Assembly: GCA_964371025.1 (NCBI GenBank)
Contig: CAYJKH010000001.1
Span: forward strand, 62,001-126,000
Direction of reading: 5' to 3'
Source: CAYJDP01 sp964371025
GTDB lineage: Bacteria; Bacillota_I; Bacilli_A; RF39; UBA660
DNA length: 64,000 nt
Shown here: positions 43,817 to 52,614 of the stretch, one piece after another
Position numbering within the stretch: the stretch's first letter is position 1
Layout of the letters: the number at the start of each line of letters is the position of its first letter
Translations under genes and position numbers: made by a program
The notes under the pieces: model-generated
What the model was told of the DNA's origin: nothing
The model's input: only the letters and a program-made list of their open reading frames with translations
Databases searched by the model: none

Positions 43817-45064
43817 ATGGAATTAAAAGAAATTAATATAAGTGAATATCAATCTTTTTGGGAAAAACATCCATTAAAAACATTTTTATCGTCAAAAGAA
43901 ATAGCTAATGTTAGAACAAGTTCTAGACCAGAGTGGAATAGTATTAGTTATGGATTATATAAGGATAATCAAATAATTGGAGCAACATTATTAATTTATA
44001 AAAAATCTATTTTTAATAGATATGAGTACTATTCTCCTAGGGGAATTTTAATAGATTATAACAATAAAATAATTTTAGAAACATTTATAAATTTATTAAA
44101 AAAAGAATTGAAAAAGAAAAAAGGTTATATTTTAAGAATAGATCCTTATATTTATTATAAGCAAAGAGATTTAAATGGAGATATTGTAAAAGATGGTTTT
44201 GATAATTCTCATATTATAAATAATTTAAAAAAAATAGGATTTAAAAAAGAAAAAGATGAAGAAGAAGAACAGGTTAGTTGGATGTTTTCTCTAAATTTAG
44301 AAGGAAAAAAAGAAGAAGAAATATTTAATGAAATGAGATCTAACACAAGAAATATTATTAGGAAAACTGAAAAATATGGAATTGAATTAGTAGAATTAGA
44401 ATATGATGAATTAGATTATTTTCAAAACATTTTAGAAGATACGGGGGAGAGAAAAAAATTTTCAACAAGATCAATTAAATATATCCAAAATATGTATAAA
44501 GAATTTAATAAAACAGATTCTATAAAATTTATAGTAGCTAAACTTAATTTAGATAATTATATTAATAATATTAATAATGAATTAGAAGATAAAAAAAGTA
44601 AACTTAGTAACTTATCAGATAATAATAAAAATAAAGGGAAAAGAAAAGAATTATACTTAGATATAGAACTATTAAATAAAAGAATTAATGAAGCAAAAGA
44701 AATAATAAAAACAGAAAAGACTAATATAATAACACTATCTGGCTCAATGATGTTATTTGTAAAACCAGAAGTATTATATTTATCTAGTGGTAATTATGAT
44801 AAATTTATGAAATTTAATGGTCAATATTTAATTCAATGGGAAATGATAAAATATGCTATTAATAATGGATATAAAAAATATAATTTTTATGGTATTCCAA
44901 AATATATAAATACAAAACCAAAAGATTATGGGATTTATGAATTTAAAAAAGGCTTTAATGGAGAAGTAGAACAGTTAATTGGAGAATTTTATTTACCATT
45001 ATCTTTTCGTTATAAAATAATTAAGTTAATAAAAAAAACTAGACAAATTTTAAAAACATGGTAA
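43817..45064 (+). CDS. FemX/MurM-type peptidoglycan bridge aminoacyltransferase
   Basis: 415 residues. The Fem family adds amino acids from tRNA to the lipid II side chain. Signs are a double GNAT-like fold with N-terminal KTFLSSKEIANVRTS, GATLLIYKK, YSPRG, EMRSNTRNIIRKTEKYG, and the C-terminal YNFYGIPKY and YEFKKGFNGEVEQLIGEF. A coiled coil (about 250-300) is the tRNA-synthetase-like arm. It supports cross-bridged peptidoglycan. The last codons and the stop region are copied before the second tandem paralogue downstream. Confidence 0.85.
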   Translation: MELKEINISEYQSFWEKHPLKTFLSSKEIANVRTSSRPEWNSISYGLYKDNQIIGATLLIYKKSIFNRYEYYSPRGILIDYNNKIILETFINLLKKELKKKKGYILRIDPYIYYKQRDLNGDIVKDGFDNSHIINNLKKIGFKKEKDEEEEQVSWMFSLNLEGKKEEEIFNEMRSNTRNIIRKTEKYGIELVELEYDELDYFQNILEDTGERKKFSTRSIKYIQNMYKEFNKTDSIKFIVAKLNLDNYINNINNELEDKKSKLSNLSDNNKNKGKRKELYLDIELLNKRINEAKEIIKTEKTNIITLSGSMMLFVKPEVLYLSSGNYDKFMKFNGQYLIQWEMIKYAINNGYKKYNFYGIPKYINTKPKDYGIYEFKKGFNGEVEQLIGEFYLPLSFRYKIIKLIKKTRQILKTW

Positions 45065-45079
45065 AATATATGTGTTTTT
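45032..45079 (+). repeat. Direct repeat, copy 1 (promoter of first tandem paralogue)
   Basis: About 47 nt containing TAGACA, a 16-nt spacer and TAAAAT preceded by TG (extended -10 at 45059-45067). It lies across the 3' end of the FemX gene. Copy 2 is at 45839-45885 with few differences. Confidence 0.8.
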
Positions 45080-45093
45080 AAGGGGGAGTTTGT

Positions 45094-45771
45094 ATGAATA
45101 AAATAATAGAATATAATGTTGCAGAACTGTTAAAAGTACTAGAAGAAAAAAACTTAAAAGATGGAATTTTAAAAGAGCCAATTAGAAACTATTTAGAATT
45201 AGCAAATAGTAATGAAAAAATAGAAATAATTAAAAGAGTTCTAACTGAACTTAGTGATGAAAATCTTACAACTGTGGAAATGGCTACAATTTTAGGAGTA
45301 AAAGAGCATGAAAAAGGGCCTATTAAGGGAATTATGTTCGAAATGGATTATATAAAAAAAACAAAAGAAAAAGTGAACAGTAAGGGTATAAAAATTAAAA
45401 TTACTGGAGAGACAGAAAAAAATGTTCGTAAAAATATAGGATTAGTAAGAGAATGTGAAAAAAAAGGTATGATTAAGGAAAACACTAATTTATGTGTAAC
45501 TACAAAAATAGGTGAAGAAGAAATTTCTAGTGATGAATACATTAAATTAGTATATGGGATTTTAAAAAAGATTAATGAAGTACCTTGTGTTTTAATGTTT
45601 ACATTAGTAGGATCAGCTTATACAAAATCAATATTAGAAAAAGAGAATGTAGAAGATATAGCTGTGAAAATGATTAGAAGGAAAAAAGAACAGAATAATT
45701 TAGTAGCTATGAATAATTCAATAGTGTATGGTAATTTTGCATCTGTTGCAAATAGTACTAGAAGAATATAA
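45094..45771 (+). CDS. Tandem paralogue 1, unknown function
   Basis: 225 residues behind AGGGGGAG. Soluble and helical. It shares a layout with the next two genes: an N-terminal helix with an acidic LELAN-type loop, then IEIIKRVLTELSDENLTTVEMATILGV taken in parts, a linker GPIKGIMFEMDYIKK, and a C-terminal helical part with a cysteine. The VEMATILGV segment resembles the first helix of a DNA-binding or protein-binding fold, but I cannot name the family. Its own promoter and terminator flank it. Confidence 0.6.
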   Translation: MNKIIEYNVAELLKVLEEKNLKDGILKEPIRNYLELANSNEKIEIIKRVLTELSDENLTTVEMATILGVKEHEKGPIKGIMFEMDYIKKTKEKVNSKGIKIKITGETEKNVRKNIGLVRECEKKGMIKENTNLCVTTKIGEEEISSDEYIKLVYGILKKINEVPCVLMFTLVGSAYTKSILEKENVEDIAVKMIRRKKEQNNLVAMNNSIVYGNFASVANSTRRI

Positions 45772-45794
45772 TAAGCATAAAAGGATGATTATAA

Positions 45795-45828
45795 GACAAA
45801 AGTAGATACAAAAGTGTTTACTTTTTAA
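45795..45828 (+). terminator. Rho-independent terminator, copy 1
   Basis: AAAAGTAGATAC pairs with GTGTTTACTTTTT over AAAA (with wobble pairs), then T/A. A related hairpin follows the third paralogue. Confidence 0.7.
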
Positions 45829-45838
45829 TTTAAAAAAA

Positions 45839-45885
45839 TAAAAAACTAGACAAATTTTAAAAGTATGGTAAAATATACTTGTTTT
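45839..45885 (+). repeat. Direct repeat, copy 2 (promoter of second paralogue)
   Basis: Matches copy 1 from the AACTAGACAAATTTTAAAA stretch through TGGTAAAATATA and the following GTTTTT. TGGTAAAAT lies at 45866-45874. Shows a local duplication of promoter plus gene. Confidence 0.8.
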
Positions 45886-45905
45886 TCTATAAAAGGGGGA
45901 AAATT

Positions 45906-46610
45906 ATGGAAAAGAAAATTAATAAACCTTTAAGTTTGCGTCTAGAAGCTGCAACTAATGAAGAAAAAGTAAAAATTATTATAAATACACTAGATGAACT
46001 AAATGAATTTAGTGGAGGAAAAGTAAATTTATTAAATGTTTTTGGATTAAGCAGTTATCAAGATGATAAAAAAGATTGTCAGAAGATAACAGAAGAATAT
46101 GAATATTTAAAAAAAATTAAAAAGAATTTAAAAATAAGAGGTATAGATACAGTTAATATTCAAAAAGATTATCAAAATACTAGTAGACTAATGTCATATA
46201 TAAAAAAATGTGGATGTAGTAAAGTAATAAATGAAAAAAATTTGGAGAATGAACCAATTAGTTGTAATATTGGAACTGAAAAATTACCAAAAGAATTGAT
46301 AGCTAATATGTCAATAAAATTACTGGAAAAAAGTGGTGAGTTTTGTTCGTTATTAAATTTAAATTCCGCAGTTATGACTTTAAATGAATATAATATTAAT
46401 TCGGATGAAGAGTTAATAAAAGCATTAGAAGAAGGTAAAATTTCAAAGTCTGTTAATAAAAATGTTGATAATAAAGTGAAAAGTGTTAGTCGTATCGCAT
46501 TAAGATTAGGAAATAATGTCGAAAAACCAATAGAGAAGTATGAAAGAATAAGAAATTCAGAAATAGAAATAATTAATATGCGAGGAATAAAATATGGAAA
46601 AAGAAAATAA
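45906..46610 (+). CDS. Tandem paralogue 2, unknown function
   Basis: 234 residues from ATG 45906, with AAAGGGGGAAAA just upstream; an upstream in-frame start (45879) lies in the promoter copy. Same layout as paralogue 1: EEKVKIIINTLDELNEF, VNLLNVFGLSSYQ, and EEYEYLKKIKKNLKIRG align with the corresponding segments there. Three cysteines lie in CQK, CGCSK and ISCNIG regions. The C-terminus is basic. It overlaps the third paralogue by 17 nt. Confidence 0.6.
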   Translation: MEKKINKPLSLRLEAATNEEKVKIIINTLDELNEFSGGKVNLLNVFGLSSYQDDKKDCQKITEEYEYLKKIKKNLKIRGIDTVNIQKDYQNTSRLMSYIKKCGCSKVINEKNLENEPISCNIGTEKLPKELIANMSIKLLEKSGEFCSLLNLNSAVMTLNEYNINSDEELIKALEEGKISKSVNKNVDNKVKSVSRIALRLGNNVEKPIEKYERIRNSEIEIINMRGIKYGKRK

Positions 46611-47322
46611 AATAGAAAATTTTATAAAAACAATAGAAAGTTCAAGAGAGATTATAGAATTAGAAAAACCGTTAAGTGAATATCTAAAAGAAGCTGATCA
46701 AAATCAACAGTTAGTAATTATGAATTACGTTTTTACTAATTTAGATAAATTTTGGCTACCATCAATTGATATTAGTAAAATTTTTGGGGTTAATAAAAAA
46801 AGCGATATTAATGATGCAAAAAGTAGTATACGAGAATATAATAATTTACTAACTTTAAAAAATAGTATACCAACTGAAAAGAAAAAACATCTTAATGTTA
46901 ATAATATGCCTAATGTTCTAATGCATATGGGATATATGAAAAAGTTAGCAGGTTCAGGGCCGGCTAGTGAAAATAATGCTATTTATATTGCATCAAAAGA
47001 AAAGTTAGAAAGTGAAACAGAAGAAGAACATCAAAAAAACAAAATAGAACAATATAAAGTAAGTTGTTTATTAGTAAACTCAATGAGAGAAATTTTATGT
47101 AAAAAAACATGTGAAGTAGCGGCACAAGCTTTAAATAAATCAGGAAAAAATGTAGTAGATGAGAAAACTGAATTGATTTTTTTACATAATATTATGGTAG
47201 GTAAAGAAAATTGTGCTAAAAATAAACTTGATATTATTGACAAAAGTTTAAAGTATCAATCCCCTATATATGGGTATGAAGCTACTAGATATAATCCATA
47301 TCAACCAAGAAGAAATAGATAA
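46594..47322 (+). CDS. Tandem paralogue 3, unknown function
   Basis: 242 residues that overlap paralogue 2 by 17 nt, with GAGGAATAAA upstream. The shared segments are recognisable but diverged: NQQLVIMNYVFTNLDKF, SIDISKIFGVN and SIREYNNLLTLKNSI. The middle has GYMKKLAGSGPASENN, and the end is Arg/Pro/Tyr-rich (YNPYQPRRNR). The three genes form a small diverging family made by tandem duplication. Confidence 0.6.
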   Translation: MEKENKIENFIKTIESSREIIELEKPLSEYLKEADQNQQLVIMNYVFTNLDKFWLPSIDISKIFGVNKKSDINDAKSSIREYNNLLTLKNSIPTEKKKHLNVNNMPNVLMHMGYMKKLAGSGPASENNAIYIASKEKLESETEEEHQKNKIEQYKVSCLLVNSMREILCKKTCEVAAQALNKSGKNVVDEKTELIFLHNIMVGKENCAKNKLDIIDKSLKYQSPIYGYEATRYNPYQPRRNR

Positions 47323-47344
47323 TAAAAAAGAATAAAGTTGTAAG

Positions 47345-47383
47345 ATAAAAGTAGACACAAAAAGAATGTGTTTGCTTTTTTAT
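47345..47383 (+). terminator. Rho-independent terminator, copy 2
   Basis: AAAAGTAGACAC pairs with GTGTTTGCTTTTTT (wobble pairs included). It is clearly related to the hairpin after paralogue 1. Confidence 0.7.
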
Positions 47384-47457
47384 TTGACAAAATTAGGAGT
47401 AGTTATTCTTTTTTTGTATAAGTGAATTTATCTTTAATAATATATTGAGGTGATAAA

Positions 47458-48051
47458 ATAAAGAAGAGTGAGGAATATATTAACTTGTTTAAATTTGCAA
47501 AATATTTTAATAATAAAAAGGTTAAGTATCTAAATACTTATTATAAAAATTTTATAAATAAATTATACAAAAAAGAATTTAAAGAAGAGGTAATTGATTG
47601 TTATATAAAATATTATAAAAAAGAAATTAAACTTATAATTTCTATTAATAAAATAATTAAGCATGTTAACATCTTTTTAGGAAAAGAAGAGAAGTTTAAT
47701 TATGAATTAATTAATTATAGTTTAAGTATCTTTAAATTGAAGATGGATTATAATTATTTATTAAATGAACCTTATATATTTGAGGAAATTAGTAATTTAT
47801 ATATATTTAGTAGTAATATTTATTTGAAATGCGATGCCTTTATAGTAGGAAATATTAATAATAACAAATATTTTTTAAAAGATGCTTTTAAATATATTAT
47901 ATGGTATAATAAAAGAGATATTTTTAATTATGACAATACTGAATGTAAGTGGGGTGACGTATTTTCTAATTTTATAAATATATACTATAAAGAATATAAT
48001 GAAGAAAGGAATAATTATGTTAAAAATAAAAAAAATAAAGAAAAGTTATAA
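47458..48051 (+). CDS. Unknown protein, possibly with an AUA start codon
   Basis: About 197 residues if ATA 47458 is the start: GAGGTG lies 5 nt upstream and gives the natural-looking N-terminus MKKSEEYINLFKF. The alternative TTG 47485 has only a poorly spaced GAGG. The protein is soluble, helical and very rich in Lys, Asn, Ile and Tyr. No family recognised. It overlaps the ABC transporter gene by 35 nt and is probably translated with it. Confidence 0.5.
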   Translation: MKKSEEYINLFKFAKYFNNKKVKYLNTYYKNFINKLYKKEFKEEVIDCYIKYYKKEIKLIISINKIIKHVNIFLGKEEKFNYELINYSLSIFKLKMDYNYLLNEPYIFEEISNLYIFSSNIYLKCDAFIVGNINNNKYFLKDAFKYIIWYNKRDIFNYDNTECKWGDVFSNFINIYYKEYNEERNNYVKNKKNKEKL

Positions 48052-50284
48052 AACTGGTGATTTTGTACAAGATGCTTTAAAGGGTGTATCTACTAACTTT
48101 AGGAAAAATGAATTTGTAGCAATACTTGGACAAAGTGGGAGTGGGAAAACAACACTTTTAAATATTATCGGTGGATTAGATAGATATGATGGAGGAGATT
48201 TATTAATTAATAATGCTTCTACTAAAAAATTTAAATCTAAAGATTGGGATGCATACCGTAATAATTGTATTGGTTTTATTTTCCAAAGTTATAATTTAAT
48301 TACTCATATTTCATTACTTAGTAATGTTGAAATGAGTATGACCCTAAGTAATATTAGTAAAAGTAAAAGAAAAAAAAGAGCACTTAAAGCCTTGGAAGAT
48401 GTTGGTTTAAAAGAACACGCTTATAAAAAACCAAACCAATTATCAGGCGGACAAATGCAAAGAGTGGCAATTGCTAGAGCTCTTGTTAATAATCCAGATA
48501 TAATTTTAGCTGATGAACCAACTGGGGCACTAGATTCAAATACTAGTAAACAAGTTATGGAAATTATTAAAAATATATCAAAAGATAAATTAGTAATAAT
48601 GGTTACTCATAATAAAGAAATAGCAGATAAATATGCTAGTCGTACAATTGAGTTAAAAGATGGAGAAATTATTAATGATACTAATCCATATGAACCAAAA
48701 GAGGATGAATCTAAATTAGTTATATCTAAAACTAAAATGGCTTTTTCATCAGCATTAGGATTATCATTTAATAATATATTAACAAAAAAAGGAAGAACAA
48801 TTTTAACATCACTTGCTTCATCAATCGGAATAATTGGAATTGCTTTAATTTTATCATTATCAAATGGATTTAATATTCAAATAGAAGATTTTGAAAAAAA
48901 TAGTTTATCTTCAATGCCAATTGAAATATCTTCCGAAACTATGAAAATGATAATGTCTGAAGAAGACGTACCAAATAGTGATTTAGAGTTGTTTCCAAAA
49001 GAAAAAGAAGTTTATGTAGAACAATCTTTTGAACAAAGTATGTATCACAATAATTTAAGTGAAAATTTAATTAATGAAATAGAAAAAATAGATGAAAATT
49101 ATATAGCGGGACTATCTTATGATATGGGATTAAATTTAAATATGTTATATAAAAGTAATTCTGATAAAATAGAATATTTAAGTAGTTTTACTTCGTCATT
49201 TACTTCGTTACCAGCAGATAGTCAAGAAAAAATCTTTAATGAAAACTTTGATTTACTAGATGGAAGATATCCAGAAAATAAAAATGAAGCAATATTAGTA
49301 GTAGGAGAAAATAATGCTGTTAATGAAGGAGTATTAAAATTATTAGGACAAGACACAGAAGAAGAAAGTATTAAATTTAATGAACTTTTAGGATCATCTT
49401 TCAAAGTAGTTTTAAATAATGATTACTATCAAGAAACAATGGGATATTATTTACCAAATCAAGATTATGATAAGTTATATGATAATAAAAATAATATTGG
49501 GGTAGAAGTAGTAGGAATAATTAGAAATAAAGATGGAGTAATTCCTTTTATTCAAAGTGGAATTAGTTATAGTGATGAACTTGCTAATGAGATAATAAAT
49601 ATTAATAAAGATTCAAATATTGTAAAATCACAAAAGAGTGCAAATTATAATGTTTTAAGTGGTGAAAAAGTTGAAGAATCAGAAAAAAATCAAATGATTA
49701 GCTACTTAGGAGGAAGTACAAGTCCAACTAAAATTAGTATTTATCCAACTGATTTTGACTCTAAAGAGGAAATTGTAAAAGTATTAGATAATTATAATGA
49801 AAAACAAAAAGAAGAAGATAAAATAATATATACAGATTACGCAGAGATGATTACGAGCTTATCTGGTAGTATTATGGATGGAATTACTATAGTACTTATC
49901 GCATTTTCAGCAATAAGTTTAGTAGTATCTAGTATTATGATTGGAATTATTACATATATTTCAGTGTTAGAAAGAACAAAAGAAATCGGAATATTAAGAA
50001 GTTTAGGAGCAAGAAAAAAAGATATTACAAGAGTATTTAATGCTGAAACTTCTCTAATTGGATTATTCTCTGGATTACTTGGAATTGGAATAACACTGTT
50101 ATTACTAATACCAACTAATATTATTATAGAGTCTTTAACTGATTTAGAAAATGTAGCAGTGTTAAATGTAGTACATGCAATAATATTAATTGTAATTAGT
50201 TTTACACTAACTGTAATAGCAGGATTAATACCAGCTTATATGGCTAGTAAAAAAGATCCAGTAAATGCTTTAAGAAGCGAATAA
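48017..50284 (+). CDS. MacB-like ABC transporter (ATPase fused to FtsX-type permease)
   Basis: 755 residues from ATG 48017 (AGAAAGGA upstream). The N-terminal ATPase has GQSGSGKTT (Walker A), the LSGGQMQRVAIARAL signature and DEPTGALD. A membrane helix (about 265-285), a large extracellular domain (about 290-615) and three C-terminal helices form the FtsX-type permease, with the family's YISVLERTKEIGILRSLGA and DPVNALRSE. MacB-type machines move substrates by periplasmic-side mechanics, often antimicrobial peptides or lipoproteins. The one-chain arrangement resembles MacB rather than split LolCDE. Confidence 0.85.
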   Translation: MLKIKKIKKSYKTGDFVQDALKGVSTNFRKNEFVAILGQSGSGKTTLLNIIGGLDRYDGGDLLINNASTKKFKSKDWDAYRNNCIGFIFQSYNLITHISLLSNVEMSMTLSNISKSKRKKRALKALEDVGLKEHAYKKPNQLSGGQMQRVAIARALVNNPDIILADEPTGALDSNTSKQVMEIIKNISKDKLVIMVTHNKEIADKYASRTIELKDGEIINDTNPYEPKEDESKLVISKTKMAFSSALGLSFNNILTKKGRTILTSLASSIGIIGIALILSLSNGFNIQIEDFEKNSLSSMPIEISSETMKMIMSEEDVPNSDLELFPKEKEVYVEQSFEQSMYHNNLSENLINEIEKIDENYIAGLSYDMGLNLNMLYKSNSDKIEYLSSFTSSFTSLPADSQEKIFNENFDLLDGRYPENKNEAILVVGENNAVNEGVLKLLGQDTEEESIKFNELLGSSFKVVLNNDYYQETMGYYLPNQDYDKLYDNKNNIGVEVVGIIRNKDGVIPFIQSGISYSDELANEIININKDSNIVKSQKSANYNVLSGEKVEESEKNQMISYLGGSTSPTKISIYPTDFDSKEEIVKVLDNYNEKQKEEDKIIYTDYAEMITSLSGSIMDGITIVLIAFSAISLVVSSIMIGIITYISVLERTKEIGILRSLGARKKDITRVFNAETSLIGLFSGLLGIGITLLLLIPTNIIIESLTDLENVAVLNVVHAIILIVISFTLTVIAGLIPAYMASKKDPVNALRSE

Positions 50285-50285
50285 T

Positions 50286-50310
50286 TAAAAGAGTAAAATA
50301 CTCTTTTTTT
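50286..50310 (+). terminator. Rho-independent terminator
   Basis: AAAGAGTA pairs with TACTCTTT and a T run follows the ABC gene. Confidence 0.85.
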
Positions 50311-50330
50311 ATTTCGAAAAACGAGTAAAC

Positions 50331-50359
50331 TTGAAATATATGATTGAATATGATATAAT
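50331..50359 (+). promoter_or_regulatory. Promoter of the NUDIX gene
   Basis: TTGAAA (50331-50336), a 17-nt spacer and TATAAT (50354-50359) with upstream TG. Confidence 0.7.
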
Positions 50360-50398
50360 ATAGCAACTATTGTAATGAATAGAGAAAATGAGGGAAAT

Positions 50399-50884
50399 AT
50401 GAACTTAGATATAAAATTTGATAATAATAGTCGCTTTTCAGCAAGAAGTAGTGCAATTATTTATAATAAAGATAAAACTAAAATATTACTAATGAGAAAT
50501 AAAAATAGAAATTATTATATGCTGCCAGGAGGTAGAATAGAATTTTCAGAAAAAAGTATAGATGCAGTTAAAAGAGAATTAAAAGAAGAAACGGGATATG
50601 ATTTAGATTTTAGATTTATTAGTATTCAAGAAAACTTTATAACAAAAGGAAATGAAACAAAACATCAATATGCTTTTTGTTATGAAAGTATTTATCATGG
50701 TGAAATAGTAAATTCTTTTAAATGTAAAGACGAAGAACAATTATATTTTTACTGGGTTAATGTAGAGGATATCAGTAATTATTATTTAATTCCAAAATCA
50801 GGATATGATTTGATTTTAAATAATAGTTTAGATGTTAAACACTATTATGAAACATTAAAATATGAAAATAATAACTATAATTAA
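50399..50884 (+). CDS. NUDIX hydrolase
   Basis: 161 residues from ATG 50399, with TGAGGGA 4 nt upstream; an in-frame ATG at 50375 lies too close to the transcription start. The NUDIX box is complete (GGRIEFSEKS then REL, EETGYDL), giving the metal-binding glutamates. The substrate (dNTP, sugar nucleotide or coenzyme) cannot be told from sequence. It stands alone between terminator and proS promoter. Confidence 0.85.
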   Translation: MNLDIKFDNNSRFSARSSAIIYNKDKTKILLMRNKNRNYYMLPGGRIEFSEKSIDAVKRELKEETGYDLDFRFISIQENFITKGNETKHQYAFCYESIYHGEIVNSFKCKDEEQLYFYWVNVEDISNYYLIPKSGYDLILNNSLDVKHYYETLKYENNNYN

Positions 50885-50896
50885 TTATTAATTATA

Positions 50897-50905
50897 TGTT
50901 ATACT
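50897..50905 (+). promoter_or_regulatory. Extended -10 promoter of proS
   Basis: TGTTATACT about 19 nt upstream of proS. Confidence 0.5.
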
Positions 50906-50923
50906 ATTTAGTAGAGGTGACTT

Positions 50924-52603
50924 ATGAAATTAAATGAAAATTTTTTCTATACATTAAGAGAAAATGTAAAAGATGAAGAAACAATAAGTGGTAACTTATT
51001 AGTAAGAAGTGGTATGGTAAAAAAAGTATCAGCAGGTATTTATATGTATATGCCACTTGGATTACAAACTATGAAAAAAATTGAAAAAGTAATTAGAAAA
51101 CATATGGATAATGCTGGAGCTAATGAACTTTTAATGCCTAATTTATTACCAGAAGAAGTATATATTAATAGTGGTAGAAGAGATAAGTTCGGAACAGAAA
51201 TGTTTTCATTAAAAGATAGAAATAATCGTGACTTAGTTTTAGGACCAACTCATGAAGAATTTTTTGTAGAAGCTGCTAAGATGAGAGTTAAATCATATAA
51301 AGATTTACCATTTAATATCTATCAAATCGGGAATAAATATCGAGATGAAAAAAGACCTAGATTTGGACTTATTAGAGTTAGAGAATTTTTTATGAAAGAT
51401 GCTTATTCATTTGATAAAGATAGTGAAGGGGTAGATAAGTCATATAATAAAATGATGAAGGCTTATAAAGATATTTTTGATGAACTAAAAATAGAATATA
51501 AAATAGTAACTGCAGATACAGGGGCTATGGGAGGACTTTTAAGTGAAGAATTTCAAGCTGTAACTGATCGTGGGGAAGATATATTAGTTTTATGTGATTG
51601 TGGATATTCTTCTAATTTAGAAGTTAGTAAATCAGTTATTACAAAAGAGGAAATAGAAGAGTTAAAAGCAAAAGAAGAAATTTATACACCAAATTGTAAA
51701 ACTATTAAAGATATCGCAGACTTTTTAAAAGTGGATGCTAAAAAAATTGTTAAAACATTAGTTTATAAAAGTGATGATAAGTTTTATGCAGTATTAATAA
51801 GTGGTGAAAAAGAAGTTAATGAAACTAAGTTATCTAAACTATTAAATGTATCTAATTTAGAACTTGCATCAAATGAAGAAGTAGAAGAAATAACTAATAG
51901 TAAAACTGGATTTGCTGGACCAATAAATATAAATATTCCAATTGTAATCGATGAAGATATTGAATATAAATATAACTATGTAGTAGGAGCTAATAAAACA
52001 GATTATCATATTAAAAACGTTAATACAAATAATTTTGAATATGTATATAAAGGTGATATTAAATTAGTTCAAGAAAATGATTTATGTCCAGAGTGTCAAA
52101 ATAAATTATATTTTAAAAAGGGAATTGAAATTGGGAATTTATTTAAATTAGGAACTAAATACTCTGAACTAGGTGATTTAAAATATACAGATGAATTTAA
52201 TAAACCACAACTAGTAGATATCGGATGTTATGGTATTGGAGTTGGAAGAGTACTAGCAGCATATATTGAACAACATAACGATGATAAAGGAATTGTTTTC
52301 AATAAAAATATTGCACCATATCAAATTAGTATTGTTTTAATTGATAGAAAAAATGAAGAACAAGTAAAAGTAGCAAACGAGTTATATGATCAGTTAAAAG
52401 AAAAATATGATGTTATTTTAGATGATCGTGATGAGCGAGCTGGAGTTAAATTTAAAGATATGGATTTAATTGGAATTCCTCTAAGAATTACAGTTGGTAA
52501 AAAAGCAAATGAAGGATTAGTTGAATTTAAAGTTAGAACTGATGAAGAATCAAAAGATATAAATATAAGTGAAATAGAAGAGTGTATCAATAATAATCTA
52601 TAG
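50924..52603 (+). CDS. proS: Prolyl-tRNA synthetase, bacterial type
   Basis: 559 residues. It charges tRNA-Pro. Class II motifs: KVSAGIYMYMPLG near the start, GPTHEE, the motif-2 YRDEKRPRFGLIRVREF-like region (landmark RPRFGLIR) and FMKDAYSFD. The YbaK-like editing insertion (about 240-380) removes mischarged alanine. The C-terminal anticodon domain carries DDRDERAGVKFKDMDLIG trimmed to its landmark RAGVKFKDMD. Start follows AGAGGTGA. It has left its usual position behind rseP. Confidence 0.96.
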   Translation: MKLNENFFYTLRENVKDEETISGNLLVRSGMVKKVSAGIYMYMPLGLQTMKKIEKVIRKHMDNAGANELLMPNLLPEEVYINSGRRDKFGTEMFSLKDRNNRDLVLGPTHEEFFVEAAKMRVKSYKDLPFNIYQIGNKYRDEKRPRFGLIRVREFFMKDAYSFDKDSEGVDKSYNKMMKAYKDIFDELKIEYKIVTADTGAMGGLLSEEFQAVTDRGEDILVLCDCGYSSNLEVSKSVITKEEIEELKAKEEIYTPNCKTIKDIADFLKVDAKKIVKTLVYKSDDKFYAVLISGEKEVNETKLSKLLNVSNLELASNEEVEEITNSKTGFAGPININIPIVIDEDIEYKYNYVVGANKTDYHIKNVNTNNFEYVYKGDIKLVQENDLCPECQNKLYFKKGIEIGNLFKLGTKYSELGDLKYTDEFNKPQLVDIGCYGIGVGRVLAAYIEQHNDDKGIVFNKNIAPYQISIVLIDRKNEEQVKVANELYDQLKEKYDVILDDRDERAGVKFKDMDLIGIPLRITVGKKANEGLVEFKVRTDEESKDINISEIEECINNNL

Positions 52604-52614
52604 GGGGGTTATGA

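Noticed and set aside
45094..47322. Toxin-antitoxin or immunity gene cluster
   Set aside because: The three proteins resemble each other, not a toxin-antitoxin pair, and no toxin motif is visible.
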